Of a stretch of 64,000 nucleotides of DNA, positions 41,823 through 50,672 are shown piece after piece; position 1 is the stretch's first letter; every line of letters starts with the position of its first letter. The notes beneath the pieces were generated by a model that saw only the letters and a list, made by a program, of their open reading frames with translations, had not been told where the DNA came from and searched no databases. The translations under genes and the position numbers were made by a program. The stretch covers positions 3,575 to 67,574 of the forward strand of contig CAJTYS010000020.1 in the NCBI GenBank assembly GCA_910583765.1, read 5' to 3'. The DNA is from an uncultured Eubacteriales bacterium (GTDB lineage Bacteria; Bacillota; Clostridia; Peptostreptococcales; Anaerovoracaceae).

Positions 41823-43433
41823 TCATAACACCTCTACTTTGCAGGAATGCCTTTTCGTCTTTTTACTATAACTGATTCCTACGGCCAAAACCCTTCCCGT
41901 ATCTGTTTGTTTTTCCCCAAGCTTTCCCCTGAATTTAAGTGCGTAATCCTTATCTTTGATCTGTCTGATCGCATCATCTGGTGTGCTGTCCACCTTCAAT
42001 TCAATGATCAAAGCATCTGCGGTTTTGCGCTTTGGATAAAAAATAAAATCCACATAGCCTTTACCAGCTTTATCCTCTCGTTCTATGCGGTATTTGTCTC
42101 TAGCCGCCAGATAGACTAGATTCACTACTGCCGACAATTCGATTTCACTATTATAGGCAAAAATAGGTGATTCTGTATTGTGGGCAAATTCTAGAATTTC
42201 TGCCATGGTATCCGTATCCCCACAGAGAGTTGCTGCCAGCATTCTTTTTGATTCGTTGGCCAAGCGGTACACATAGCCCATGGATTCCTTATTCATGAGA
42301 AGTTCCTGAAACTTGTCCATCAGTTCTTTGTTGGGGATAAAAACTTCTCCGTCCACATATGTGAGCAAGCCATAGGTCACCATAGCCGAATAGATTTCAT
42401 CTTTTGTGTTTAGTTCCATGGAAACAGCGGCGTAGTTTTGGAGTTCTGTCTCCACCCCTTCCCCAGCAGTCATTAAAACCAGATCGTCCCGGACATCATC
42501 AATGTTATTTTTCACATAAAAGAAAATCTCATCATATGGACCCGAACGAGTCCAATAATTAGCCAATTGATTATTAGCTAATGCGCACACCACTGAGCGA
42601 GGGTTATACAATCTTTCACCTGCTGCTGTATAGTAGCCATCATACCATAGACGCAAATTCGCCCGTGTGACCTTCGGCGTTTTCGTTGTTTTCAGATAGA
42701 TATCAAAAAGACGGTCGATCTCTCCTTCTGTAAAACCAAAATAATTGCTGAACCGTTCCATCACAGTCATGTCATATTCCACAAACATGTTCAATTCTGA
42801 CCCACTGGAATATTTCGCAATTGGAAGCACTCCTGTCATATACGTCAGTTCCACATAAACCTGATCTTTCAGAAGATTTTTAAGGAAAGACAAATACGCC
42901 TGCTGCTGAGCCTTCGAAACAAAGGACATATGGAAAACCGCGTCCCATTCATCAATCACAAAGGTAAAACGCTCTTTTGTTTTCTCAAATATCGTCAAAA
43001 GATTATCCCAAACAGCGCCAGACACATTGATGCCTATTCCTGGGTAAGCCTCCTCCAAGTCTTGATTGATGCCGTCCTGCACGCGGTCGATATATTGTTC
43101 ATAGCTGCCTTGCTCTCTCGGTACTCTGCTAAAATCAACAAAAATCACATTATGCTGATTGAGATGTCTTTTGCAGCTTTCATTTTTCGCGACCGCAAGA
43201 TCAAAAAACACGCTACCGCTGTCTGCGGCCTTTCCTAAAAAAGCTCCAACCATATTCGCCATTACGCTTTTCCCAAAACGGCGCGGTCTTGTGATACACA
43301 AAAATTTCTGTCCATCTATTTCAGCCGCGTTTAAAACATCCTCCAACAGCTGTGTTTTATCTACAAAAAACCGCGTTCCCGCAATTTGTTTCCATGCTTC
43401 AAAAGGAACCATACTATTCAAGTACCTTCCCAT
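41823..43433 (-). CDS. AAA-ATPase-like protein with PD-(D/E)XK nuclease domain
   Basis: A 536-residue protein with an N-terminal AAA-ATPase-like domain (PF09820 type): the P-loop RPRRFGKSVMANM near residue 50 and FVIDEWDAVF as Walker B near 165. The C-terminal domain has GYVDFIFYP and ALIIELKV, the PD-(D/E)XK nuclease core. Such proteins are numerous in gut anaerobes and Bacteroidetes and often occur in many copies; their role is unknown, with defence or mobile DNA suspected. The promoter leader resembles that of the gene at 45561. Confidence 0.88.
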   Translation of the reverse strand: MGRYLNSMVPFEAWKQIAGTRFFVDKTQLLEDVLNAAEIDGQKFLCITRPRRFGKSVMANMVGAFLGKAADSGSVFFDLAVAKNESCKRHLNQHNVIFVDFSRVPREQGSYEQYIDRVQDGINQDLEEAYPGIGINVSGAVWDNLLTIFEKTKERFTFVIDEWDAVFHMSFVSKAQQQAYLSFLKNLLKDQVYVELTYMTGVLPIAKYSSGSELNMFVEYDMTVMERFSNYFGFTEGEIDRLFDIYLKTTKTPKVTRANLRLWYDGYYTAAGERLYNPRSVVCALANNQLANYWTRSGPYDEIFFYVKNNIDDVRDDLVLMTAGEGVETELQNYAAVSMELNTKDEIYSAMVTYGLLTYVDGEVFIPNKELMDKFQELLMNKESMGYVYRLANESKRMLAATLCGDTDTMAEILEFAHNTESPIFAYNSEIELSAVVNLVYLAARDKYRIEREDKAGKGYVDFIFYPKRKTADALIIELKVDSTPDDAIRQIKDKDYALKFRGKLGEKQTDTGRVLAVGISYSKKTKRHSCKVEVL

Positions 43434-43495
43434 ATCCGCGTTCCTCCCTCCTGAATTTCGACCTGTCTTGGAAAGTTAAAATCATCTGCCAATAC

Positions 43496-43545
43496 ACTGG
43501 CATTTTATCATAAAAAAGAAATCATGACAATTTTTCTTTCTTGCG
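43496..43545 (-). repeat. Shared leader segment, copy A
   Basis: About 50 bp nearly identical to 45621-45671, lying 60-110 bases upstream of the ATPase gene. On the minus strand it holds ATGATAAAATGCC, a likely -10 region. The rest of the gap to 43670 shows nothing recognisable. Confidence 0.75.
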
Positions 43546-43670
43546 CACCCAGGGAAGCCAAGTTTCAAAAAATATTAGTGCTAGCAGGTGCGAGTTCAGT
43601 GGGCTTTGCTTCTGCTTCACCTCTAAGAATGTGGGCATGCAAGCGCTTGGAATTTAGGAATCTTATGAGC

Positions 43671-43876
43671 TTTACCGCCAAATAGAAAAAATATTTAATT
43701 TGGTGGTAAAACTTCACATAACCGTCACTATTTCAATGAAAAATCAGCTTGTTGCATCTATTTTTCATTCCATAAATGTAATTATATTCAATAATATTAC
43801 TTTAATATCAATATTATTCCGTTTTTGTCCTATACTTTACCACCAAATCCAAAAATAATCCTGTTTGGTGGTAAAA
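43671..43876. repeat. Two palindromes of TTTACCRCCAAAT type framing a gene-free AT-rich stretch
   Basis: TTTACCGCCAAAT...ATTTGGTGGTAAA at 43671-43710 and TTTACCACCAAAT...TTTGGTGGTAAA at 43836-43876. Each is a dyad with 14-15 bases between the arms; together they delimit 206 bp with no gene. It may be a small non-autonomous element or a pair of operators. Confidence 0.7.
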
Positions 43877-43894
43877 TATTTAAATATGATCCCT

Positions 43895-44104
43895 CTAAAT
43901 ATAAATTCTTTTACGACGGACACAACATCCGGTGGAAACGATGAACCCTTTCAGGATGATGATTAGCATGAGAAACAAAAATGCACCGGAGATCAATGCG
44001 AAAAATGAATTGGGATTTTCCACCTTCACCACGTTTGGAAAGATGTCCGTTTTAGGTAGGTCATCCATGCTTTTTAAAATTCCTTTGAATGTGAGCCTAT
44101 TCAT
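43895..44104 (-). CDS. Small single-span membrane protein, unknown
   Basis: A 69-residue frame from the ATG at 44104, with one strong hydrophobic segment at about 34-54 and a CCVRRKR end. The ribosome binding site (AGAAAGG) is 12 bases away and weak. It follows the membrane protein gene at 44172 on the same strand. Whether it is expressed is uncertain. Confidence 0.4.
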   Translation of the reverse strand: MNRLTFKGILKSMDDLPKTDIFPNVVKVENPNSFFALISGAFLFLMLIIILKGFIVSTGCCVRRKRIYI

Positions 44105-44171
44105 GGCGAGCCATAACCTTTCTTCTGCGCACAAGGTATGTCTTTTTGTTTGATGGCAAAAAGACGCAGCT

Positions 44172-44561
44172 TTATTGATACCCGTTGCGTACCATTGTGA
44201 TCGACATGAACAAAGCCATCGTAAAGATAGCCAGGGCTGGCATATATATGCCGATTTGCCCAGTAAAATATAAGATAATCCCTAAGACGCAATAGAAAGA
44301 AACCAGCACCAAAGCGCACCAGCGCAATATTTTATGGCCTTTGAAAGCCTTCACTTTATAGCATTTTTTATAACCCAATACACAATACGAAACGCTCCAA
44401 AAGCATACCATGGAGTCACTGAGGCATCTTAAAAGGCTATTTTCTATGATCAAATAGTCGCACACTCCCAGCAATACGCTTGCGATGGCGATCCAAACGC
44501 AGATTTTTCTTGCTTGCTCTTCTTTTCCTTTTTTCAGTTTAAAAACATCTGGTGTGAACAT
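44172..44561 (-). CDS. Unknown membrane protein, 129 residues
   Basis: Starts at MFTPDVFKLKKG behind AAGGAAAG; four hydrophobic segments at about 20-40, 45-62, 75-95 and 100-120. Resembles no family I can name. It lies in the AT-richer accessory stretch. Confidence 0.6.
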   Translation of the reverse strand: MFTPDVFKLKKGKEEQARKICVWIAIASVLLGVCDYLIIENSLLRCLSDSMVCFWSVSYCVLGYKKCYKVKAFKGHKILRWCALVLVSFYCVLGIILYFTGQIGIYMPALAIFTMALFMSITMVRNGYQ

Positions 44562-44819
44562 GTTCTTTCCTTCCTCATCCACCGCAGTCTGAAACGCTCC
44601 AATTGTCCGAGTCGAATCACGGCTTTGATATACCTGCAATTTTTGTTCTACCGTTAGTCCGCCTATCCATATTGTACCACAGGTCAATGCCTTGTCTCAA
44701 TTCCAAATTGCGTTTTCCAAATACACGCATGGACCATCTCTCTACTATATAAACGTGTCAGCCTGTCGTTTTGTTGCGTGTTTTTAGAAAAAAGTTCACA
44801 TTTATTTTTCTCATGTAGA

Positions 44820-44862
44820 TTGAAAACAATGGGCTGAAAACAATATCCTGTTCCCAGCCCAT
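44820..44862 (-). terminator. Terminator behind the two small genes at 44900-45561
   Basis: Minus-strand ATGGGCTG and CAGCCCAT pair across 18 bases, followed by TGTTTTC. The stretch 44563-44819 shows nothing else apart from probable promoter sequence. Confidence 0.65.
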
Positions 44863-44899
44863 GAATTCATATTTGTGACTTTCACTTTATATCCCCGCT

Positions 44900-45088
44900 T
44901 TACAGCGACCGGAAAAAAGCGACCACAGTGAATATCAAAAACGGAATTCCCACAATGGTCCAAAAATAATCAGAGTATTTAGCGAAAGAACTTGGCCATT
45001 CCTTGCGCCTGATTCCACTGATGCTATTGAAAAGCCACATCAATTCAGCGGCTATGCAAATCAAAAGCGTTACGCTCGTATGTTCCAT
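44900..45088 (-). CDS. Small two-span membrane protein, unknown
   Basis: A 62-residue protein with hydrophobic segments at 5-22 and 42-60. It starts 14 bases after the stop of the gene at 45103, so it is probably co-transcribed with it. The ribosome binding site is poor, and no family is recognised. Confidence 0.5.
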   Translation of the reverse strand: MEHTSVTLLICIAAELMWLFNSISGIRRKEWPSSFAKYSDYFWTIVGIPFLIFTVVAFFRSL

Positions 45089-45102
45089 TTTGCTTCAATG
45101 CC

Positions 45103-45561
45103 TCACTGATAGGATTCGTCCTCATCTTCTTCCACAAAACTTGGAATAGGGGCCTCAATATCCCCCAAGATGTGTGTTGGACCCGATACTAGGAATTCGC
45201 TAAAATATTTTTTAAAAGCATCCTCCACGAAGTAACAATACTCGTGAAACAAAACAAATAGCACCACCTCTTTGTCACGGTAAAATATGATATCGTATCC
45301 TGTCTCGAGAAATGATTGGTATTCTTTGAATATATCAATTACGCCACGGCACATTTTGAAAGAACAAATTTTTACATTGCCGCGGCCGGAACGTCCAGGG
45401 TACGATCTTTTCCATTCGGAACGCAAAAGATACGGATTGAGCTTGTCCAAAATTTTTTGGTCTTCATGCCAATTCATATCCAAAGCGAATGCGACTCTGT
45501 CACTACAATATCGCAATTTGTTAAGGATCGCAACATGATCGATATGATAACTATTTTCCAT
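45103..45561 (-). CDS. Unknown soluble protein, 152 residues
   Basis: A soluble, acidic protein ending EEDEDESYQ, with no signal peptide or recognised motif. Its upstream leader (45571-45671) resembles the leader of the ATPase gene at 41823-43433, which suggests common control or descent from the same duplication. An immunity-like or toxin-linked protein is a guess only. Confidence 0.6.
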   Translation of the reverse strand: MENSYHIDHVAILNKLRYCSDRVAFALDMNWHEDQKILDKLNPYLLRSEWKRSYPGRSGRGNVKICSFKMCRGVIDIFKEYQSFLETGYDIIFYRDKEVVLFVLFHEYCYFVEDAFKKYFSEFLVSGPTHILGDIEAPIPSFVEEDEDESYQ

Positions 45562-45620
45562 ATCTGTATTCCTCCCCGCGTTTCGATCCGCTTTAAAAAT
45601 TCAAAATCGCCTGTTAACAT

Positions 45621-45671
45621 ACTGGCATTTTATCATAAATAAAGAAATCATGATGATTTTTCTTTCTTGCG
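45621..45671 (-). repeat. Shared leader segment, copy B
   Basis: Near-identical to 43496-43545. The following stretch to 46059 has no supportable gene; GTTGGTTTGCCAAC at 45818-45831 is a short palindrome in it. Confidence 0.75.
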
Positions 45672-46059
45672 TGTATGAACACGCACAAGAATCAATGTGT
45701 CATAAGGATCCAGCTGGCTAGATCCATGTGGTCGAAAATTCACTGCGCCAACAAATCACTGATCCCAGCATAAAAATTGCGGAATTTTGATCATGAAACC
45801 ATATCGGGCGACTTTTTGTTGGTTTGCCAACATTTTTACTCGTGAAACTGAAAAAATTGAAGTTTTTTCTAATTTTTGTGCGATTTTTGCCTTTGATTTT
45901 TGGATTTGTTGGCGTGGGGTTTTCTATCGTAATGGCACGGTTGGCGCAAAGCTCTCTCTAGTAACAGCTCCGTTGGCCTTAGCAGCCTTTAAGAACGTAC
46001 ACTCAATCATTTTATGGCCTTAGGCTTATCCATCCGCAGGCAACTAAGCCATGTCCACT

Positions 46060-46860
46060 TCACAGCTGCCTGTCTTTGCGAAATTGCCGGACATACCAAT
46101 AGACGCAGCCGATCAAAATCACCGTCAAAACGGCTAGCAAGGCCTTGTTTTCCACTGTCATTTCACTAAAGTCCGGCTCGTTCAGAAAAGAAAAATCGCT
46201 GGCTAGCAAAGCGATCCCATTATTGGCGATGTGAATCAGCATAGGAACTAACATGTTTTTTGTGGCTTCGTAAGCGGCGCACAATAACAGGCCCGCAGCG
46301 AACCCGATGAGAGTATACAAACCAAGTCCATGCGCAGCGCCGAAAATCAAGCTGGAAACCACAGCGGAAAACACGAAACTCTTTTTCTTGCGCAGCCCTC
46401 CAAAAATTGCGCCTCGGAACACCACTTCTTCCACTAGCGGCGCTGCGATGACACATCCGATCACTTGCAGCAATAAATTTCCGCTAAACCCCATGCCGCT
46501 TTGATCAAGGGTTTCCTCTACGAATCGTTGCGCTGAAACTATCTGAAACGCTCCAAAAAGCACCATATTATACAAATACATGATCACAACGACTGAAACA
46601 GTGTGCTTCAAAATCAGTGAGCCGGAGTTGCCGCCCCATCTCCACATAGCTGCCCTTTTCAAGAAATCTCGAGCAATCGGACAAACGATCAGCATGAGCA
46701 GGACATTGCTCACATTGAATAAATTATCCGCTGCGAATTCTTTACTTGCATAGGAAAGAATCACGCCAGCCAAGAATCCGCATACTAGCGATGCTACGAT
46801 ATAGACTAGAATCGTTCCACCTGCGGCTAACCCTGGTGTCAATTGCGTGTGCTTGTTCAC
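46060..46860 (-). CDS. CPBP family intramembrane metalloprotease
   Basis: A 266-residue polytopic protein with the three CPBP (Abi/CAAX protease) motifs: EEVVFRGAIFGGL, FGAAHGLGLY and IHIANNGIALL. The start codon is GTG at 46860 with GGAGGG 5 bases upstream; the longer TTG start has none. It follows the LRR gene array on the same strand. Members of this family process peptides or give bacteriocin self-immunity, for example in plantaricin loci. A role with the nearby peptide-sensing kinases is inference. Confidence 0.88.
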   Translation of the reverse strand: MNKHTQLTPGLAAGGTILVYIVASLVCGFLAGVILSYASKEFAADNLFNVSNVLLMLIVCPIARDFLKRAAMWRWGGNSGSLILKHTVSVVVIMYLYNMVLFGAFQIVSAQRFVEETLDQSGMGFSGNLLLQVIGCVIAAPLVEEVVFRGAIFGGLRKKKSFVFSAVVSSLIFGAAHGLGLYTLIGFAAGLLLCAAYEATKNMLVPMLIHIANNGIALLASDFSFLNEPDFSEMTVENKALLAVLTVILIGCVYWYVRQFRKDRQL

Positions 46861-46976
46861 TATGCCCTCCTTTTTTCTCACCAAAATTTATTCGCTTGAA
46901 ATTTCACTCCACCTGAGGAGCCCTCAGCTAATAAGCACGTTCCACATAAAACGATTCGATACCCATTCTCCATCCC

Positions 46977-47996
46977 TCAGCGATCGCTTCGTTTCCAATC
47001 GTACGAATCAACTGGTGAGATCATCTTTTCCCCGTCTGCGAAAACGACCTCGATATTTTTGTCGTCCACGCGGCAATGGCCCTCATAATTGATGAGGGCT
47101 TCCTTTGTGAGCTTCGTGCCGGTCAAATCCAATCGTTTGAGCTTTGTTCCAGAAATCTCGATCCGCTGCAATTCACCCTGCTTTTTCAGGTCCAATTCGC
47201 GAATCGGTGCGCCTAAGACGATCAATTCCATCAGCTTGGTTTGCTTTCTCAAGTCGAGGGTCTTCAACCCGGGGCAATCTCTGACTTCCAGCGAGGCCAG
47301 CTCGAATTGCTTTCTCAGGTCGAGCTTCTTTAACCTGGGGCAGCCTCCGAGCTCCAACGTGGACAGTTCGCCGATGGTTCCCAATTTCAATTTGGACAAC
47401 TTCCTGGAGTCAAAAACCCGGAGTTCTTCCAGTTCCCGGCAGGAAGAAACGTCGAGGGCCGTCAATCTTCGGCTGTTGGATACGCTTATACCTTTCAGGG
47501 ATGCGCACCCCTTCACGTCCAGCGTTTTTAAGCGAGTTGCGCACGTGATTTCCAGTGAAGTCAATTTTTTGCAGTTTGTCAGCTTCAATTTCGTCACGTT
47601 GCTTTCATAATCATGGTATCCCAGGCATAACTCCCGCAGCTTTTTGTTTTTCGACAAATCCAAAACGATCTCTTTTTTGCTTTGCGTCTCGGCCTCGCTA
47701 CAATGCAAAATCCGCAAATTCGTGAATCGTTCCAAACCTTTGTAATTGGCTATCATGTCTCCATATTTTGTTTTTTTCAAGCTCACTTTTTTTATTTTGC
47801 TGATCTCTTTTGGCGAAAGATAACCGTTCTTGTTTTTGTCATAAGATCGGGCAACTTTACGGATCGTTTTGTCTGGGAAGTTTCGAGAATTAATGCGAAC
47901 CTGGGACGCGGCGTCCGCCTGTTCCGTTCCCCAAGCCATGGCCGCCAAAAGCGCGACTGCGAACAGCATCACGCAGTTACGAATCATTTTTTTCAT
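46977..47996 (-). CDS. Secreted LRR protein with EF-hand-like loop, paralogue 1
   Basis: A 339-residue exported protein. Signal peptide at residues 1-30 ending TEQADAASQ, then RINSRNFPDKTIRKVARSYD and a 12-residue EF-hand-like loop DKNKNGYLSPKE. LRRs of about 21-23 residues follow (LTALDVSSCRELEELRVFDS), then the family end ADGEKMISPVDSYDW with four extra residues. No LPXTG or other wall anchor is seen. AGGAGGG precedes the start. It is the last LRR gene in reading order and the shortest copy. Confidence 0.88.
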   Translation of the reverse strand: MKKMIRNCVMLFAVALLAAMAWGTEQADAASQVRINSRNFPDKTIRKVARSYDKNKNGYLSPKEISKIKKVSLKKTKYGDMIANYKGLERFTNLRILHCSEAETQSKKEIVLDLSKNKKLRELCLGYHDYESNVTKLKLTNCKKLTSLEITCATRLKTLDVKGCASLKGISVSNSRRLTALDVSSCRELEELRVFDSRKLSKLKLGTIGELSTLELGGCPRLKKLDLRKQFELASLEVRDCPGLKTLDLRKQTKLMELIVLGAPIRELDLKKQGELQRIEISGTKLKRLDLTGTKLTKEALINYEGHCRVDDKNIEVVFADGEKMISPVDSYDWKRSDR

Positions 47997-48032
47997 GGGA
48001 ATCCCTCCTTCATTGAACACGAGTGAATGCCG

Positions 48033-48059
48033 ATGGTTCCGTGTCAGACACGAAACCAC
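48033..48059 (-). repeat. Conserved intergenic hairpin between LRR genes 2 and 1
   Basis: GTGGTTTCGTGT-ctg-ACACGGAACCAT, between the stop of the upstream gene and the ribosome binding site of the next. There is no U tract. Related copies lie at 49399-49424 and 50599-50625. Confidence 0.8.
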
Positions 48060-48098
48060 GGCGTTTTGTCATTGATATGGCGTGAGCCCTTATTTCTT

Positions 48099-49361
48099 TC
48101 ATTTCCAATTGAAAGAATCGATTGGCGAGATCATCTTTTCCCCGTCCGCAAAAACAATCTCAACGTTTTTGTCGTCCACGCGGCAGCGACACTCATGATT
48201 GAAGACGGGCGAGCATTTTTCCTTGGTGATTTTCGTGCCGGTCAAATCCAAGCGCTTGAGTTTCGCCCCGGAAATCTTGATTTCTCGCAAATTCTTTTGG
48301 TTCTTCAAATCCAGATCGGTCAGCGGCGCTTTTTCCAAGTCGATCTCTTCCAGCCTCGCGTTGTTGCTTATGTCTAATTTTTGAAGCGGTGTCTCTGTGA
48401 TGTACAAAGCTTCCAATTTGACGTTGTTTCTCAGAACCAACTTTTCAAGCGACATCCTTGAAAGAATTAAAACTTTCAGTTGTTTGTTGCTCCTTATGTC
48501 CAATTTTTGAAGCGGCATCTTTGAAACGAGCAAATAGTCCAGCCTGGTTTGCTTTTTCAAATTCAGTTCCTTCATGGGAGTCTCGCTCAAACACAAGTTT
48601 TCCAGTCGAACGTTGTTGCTGACGTTTAGTTTACGAATCGGCGCATTTGAAACGTGCAACGCTTTCAACTTGGTTTGCTTTCTCAGATCCAGTGTCTTCA
48701 ACCCGGGGCAATCTCCGATCACAAGATCTTCCATTTTATTGATGGTTCCCAGTTTTAATTTGGAGAATTTCCTGGAGTCGGAAACGCAAAGCAAATTCAG
48801 CGCGCGGCACGAAGATGCGTCAAGAGCCGTCAATCGTCCGTTATTGTATATTCTCATATATTCCAGCGCAACGCACCCCTTCACGTCCAACGTTCTTAAA
48901 CGAGTCGCGTCCCAGACATCCAATTTCTTTAATTTTTTACAGTTCGTCAGCTTTAATTTGGTCACGTTGCTTTTGGTGTGATTGTATTCGCCCAGATACA
49001 GAGCTTCGAGCTTTTTGTTTTTGGACAAATCCAAGGTGATTTCTTTTTTGCTTTTCACCTTTCCCTCGCCGCAGCGCAAAACCCGCAGGTTGGTGAACCT
49101 TTCCAAACCTTTGTAATCGGTTATCGTTTCGTGAAAGTCCTCGAGGCGCACTTTTTTTATTTTACTGATCTCTTTTGGCGAAAGATAACCGTTCTTGTTT
49201 TTATCATAAGAGCGGGCGATTTTGCGAATCATGTGGTCTGGAAAATTTCGAGCGTCGATCCGAACCTGGGACGCAGCGTCCACCTGTTCCGTACCCCAGG
49301 CCATGGCCGCCAAGAGCATGACCGTAAACAGCATGACGCAGTTACGAAAACTTTTTTTCAT
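48099..49361 (-). CDS. Secreted LRR protein with EF-hand-like loop, paralogue 2
   Basis: A 420-residue paralogue, the longest of the four. The signal peptide, the loop DKNKNGYLSPKE and the end ADGEKMISPIDSFNW match the others, but the middle carries extra LRR units (KMPLQKLDIRSNKQLKVLIL, RMSLEKLVLRNNVKLEALYI). The difference from paralogue 1 is about 80 residues, close to a whole number of repeats. The start is behind GGAGGG. Confidence 0.88.
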   Translation of the reverse strand: MKKSFRNCVMLFTVMLLAAMAWGTEQVDAASQVRIDARNFPDHMIRKIARSYDKNKNGYLSPKEISKIKKVRLEDFHETITDYKGLERFTNLRVLRCGEGKVKSKKEITLDLSKNKKLEALYLGEYNHTKSNVTKLKLTNCKKLKKLDVWDATRLRTLDVKGCVALEYMRIYNNGRLTALDASSCRALNLLCVSDSRKFSKLKLGTINKMEDLVIGDCPGLKTLDLRKQTKLKALHVSNAPIRKLNVSNNVRLENLCLSETPMKELNLKKQTRLDYLLVSKMPLQKLDIRSNKQLKVLILSRMSLEKLVLRNNVKLEALYITETPLQKLDISNNARLEEIDLEKAPLTDLDLKNQKNLREIKISGAKLKRLDLTGTKITKEKCSPVFNHECRCRVDDKNVEIVFADGEKMISPIDSFNWK

Positions 49362-49398
49362 AGGAATCCCTCCTTCGTTGAACACGGGCGAACGCCGG

Positions 49399-49424
49399 TG
49401 GTTCCGCGCCTCACACGAAACCAC
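49399..49424 (-). repeat. Conserved intergenic hairpin between LRR genes 3 and 2
   Basis: GTGGTTTCGTGTgaggcGCGGAACCA; a diverged copy of the hairpin at 48033-48059, with weaker inner pairing. Confidence 0.7.
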
Positions 49425-49470
49425 AACGTTTTGTTGTTTGTTATTAGTATAGCATAATCCCTGATCGGTT

Positions 49471-50562
49471 TCATTTCCAATCAAAAGAATAAATTGGCGA
49501 GGTCATCGTTTCCCCATCTGCGAAAACAACGTCAATGTTTTTATCTTCCACATAGCAATAGTATTCAAAAAGGGGCTTGGTGTTGGCGGCGATCCGGCAT
49601 CTTTCCTTTGTGATCTTCGTGCTCGTCAAATCCAGCCGCTTGAGCTTCGTCTCGGAAATCATGATCCCCTTCAATTTTTTCTGGTTTTTCAAATCCAGCT
49701 TGGTCACCGGCACTTCTCTCAAAGACAAACTCTCCAGCCGCGTGTTGTTTCGCACGTCTATTTTGGTGAACGACATCTCTGAAATGGACAAACCTTCCAG
49801 TTGAACGTTGTTTCTTATGTCTATTTTTTGAAGCGGCATCTTTGAAACGTCCAAATATTTCAGCCTGGTTTGCCTTTTCACGTCAAGGGTTTTCAAGCTC
49901 CGACAGCGTTGCACCTCAAGGCTTTCCACGTTGTTGATGTCACCCAATTTCAATTTGGACAACCTCGCGAGAGCCTGGACCCAAAGCTTCTTTAGCTTAT
50001 GGCAGGAAGAAAAATCAAGGGAAGTCAATCGGTGGCCGTATAAGATCGTCGCTTCTTTCAGGGCCGCGCATCCCCTTAAATCTATTTTTTTCAAACGGAG
50101 CGCTTGCGTAACGTCCAATACCTTTAACTTTTTACAATTCGTCAGCTTCAATTTCGTTATGACGCTTCCATAATGATTGTCTCCCAGATGCAATTCTTCC
50201 AGCTTTTTGTTTTTCGACAAATCCAAGACGATCTCTTTGTCGCCCTTCCCATACATGTGCTCCCTGCAACGCAAAACACGCAAATTCGTGAACCGCTCCA
50301 GGCCTTTGTAATTGGTGGTTCCGTCTCCATATTTTGTTTTTTTCAAGCTCACTTTTTTTATCTTGCTGATCTCTTTAGGCGAAAGATAACCGTTCTTGTT
50401 CTTGTCATAAGATCGGGCCACTTTACGGATCGCTTTGTCTGGGAAGTTGTGAGAATTAATGCGAACCTGGGATGCGGCGTCCGCCTGCTCCGTTCCCCAG
50501 GCCATGGCCGCCAAGAGCGCGACCGCGAACAGCATGACGCAGTTACGAAAACTTTTTTTCAT
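49471..50562 (-). CDS. Secreted LRR protein with EF-hand-like loop, paralogue 3
   Basis: A 363-residue paralogue with the same signal peptide, the loop DKNKNGYLSPKE, about ten LRR units and the end ADGETMTSPIYSFDW. The start is taken at MKKSFRNC behind GGAGGG; the open frame extends upstream through the intergenic hairpin without a ribosome binding site. Its N-terminal 80 residues are almost the same as in paralogues 1 and 4, whereas the LRR middle differs. Confidence 0.88.
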   Translation of the reverse strand: MKKSFRNCVMLFAVALLAAMAWGTEQADAASQVRINSHNFPDKAIRKVARSYDKNKNGYLSPKEISKIKKVSLKKTKYGDGTTNYKGLERFTNLRVLRCREHMYGKGDKEIVLDLSKNKKLEELHLGDNHYGSVITKLKLTNCKKLKVLDVTQALRLKKIDLRGCAALKEATILYGHRLTSLDFSSCHKLKKLWVQALARLSKLKLGDINNVESLEVQRCRSLKTLDVKRQTRLKYLDVSKMPLQKIDIRNNVQLEGLSISEMSFTKIDVRNNTRLESLSLREVPVTKLDLKNQKKLKGIMISETKLKRLDLTSTKITKERCRIAANTKPLFEYYCYVEDKNIDVVFADGETMTSPIYSFDWK

Positions 50563-50598
50563 GGAAATCCCTCCTTCGTTGCACACGAGTGAACGCCG

Positions 50599-50625
50599 AT
50601 GGTTCCGTGTCAGACACGAAACCAC
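50599..50625 (-). repeat. Conserved intergenic hairpin between LRR genes 4 and 3
   Basis: GTGGTTTCGTGT-ctg-ACACGGAACCAT, identical to the copy at 48033-48059. Confidence 0.8.
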
Positions 50626-50672
50626 GACGTTTTTGTTATTTGTTATAAGTATAGCATAATCCCTGATCGGTT

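Noticed and set aside
45787..46023. 78-codon plus-strand frame in the AT-rich gap
   Set aside because: No ribosome binding site, Phe/Trp-rich composition from T-rich DNA, no family features.
48035..48059. Intrinsic terminators between LRR genes
   Set aside because: The hairpins lack a following U tract on the transcribed strand, so termination is not supported.
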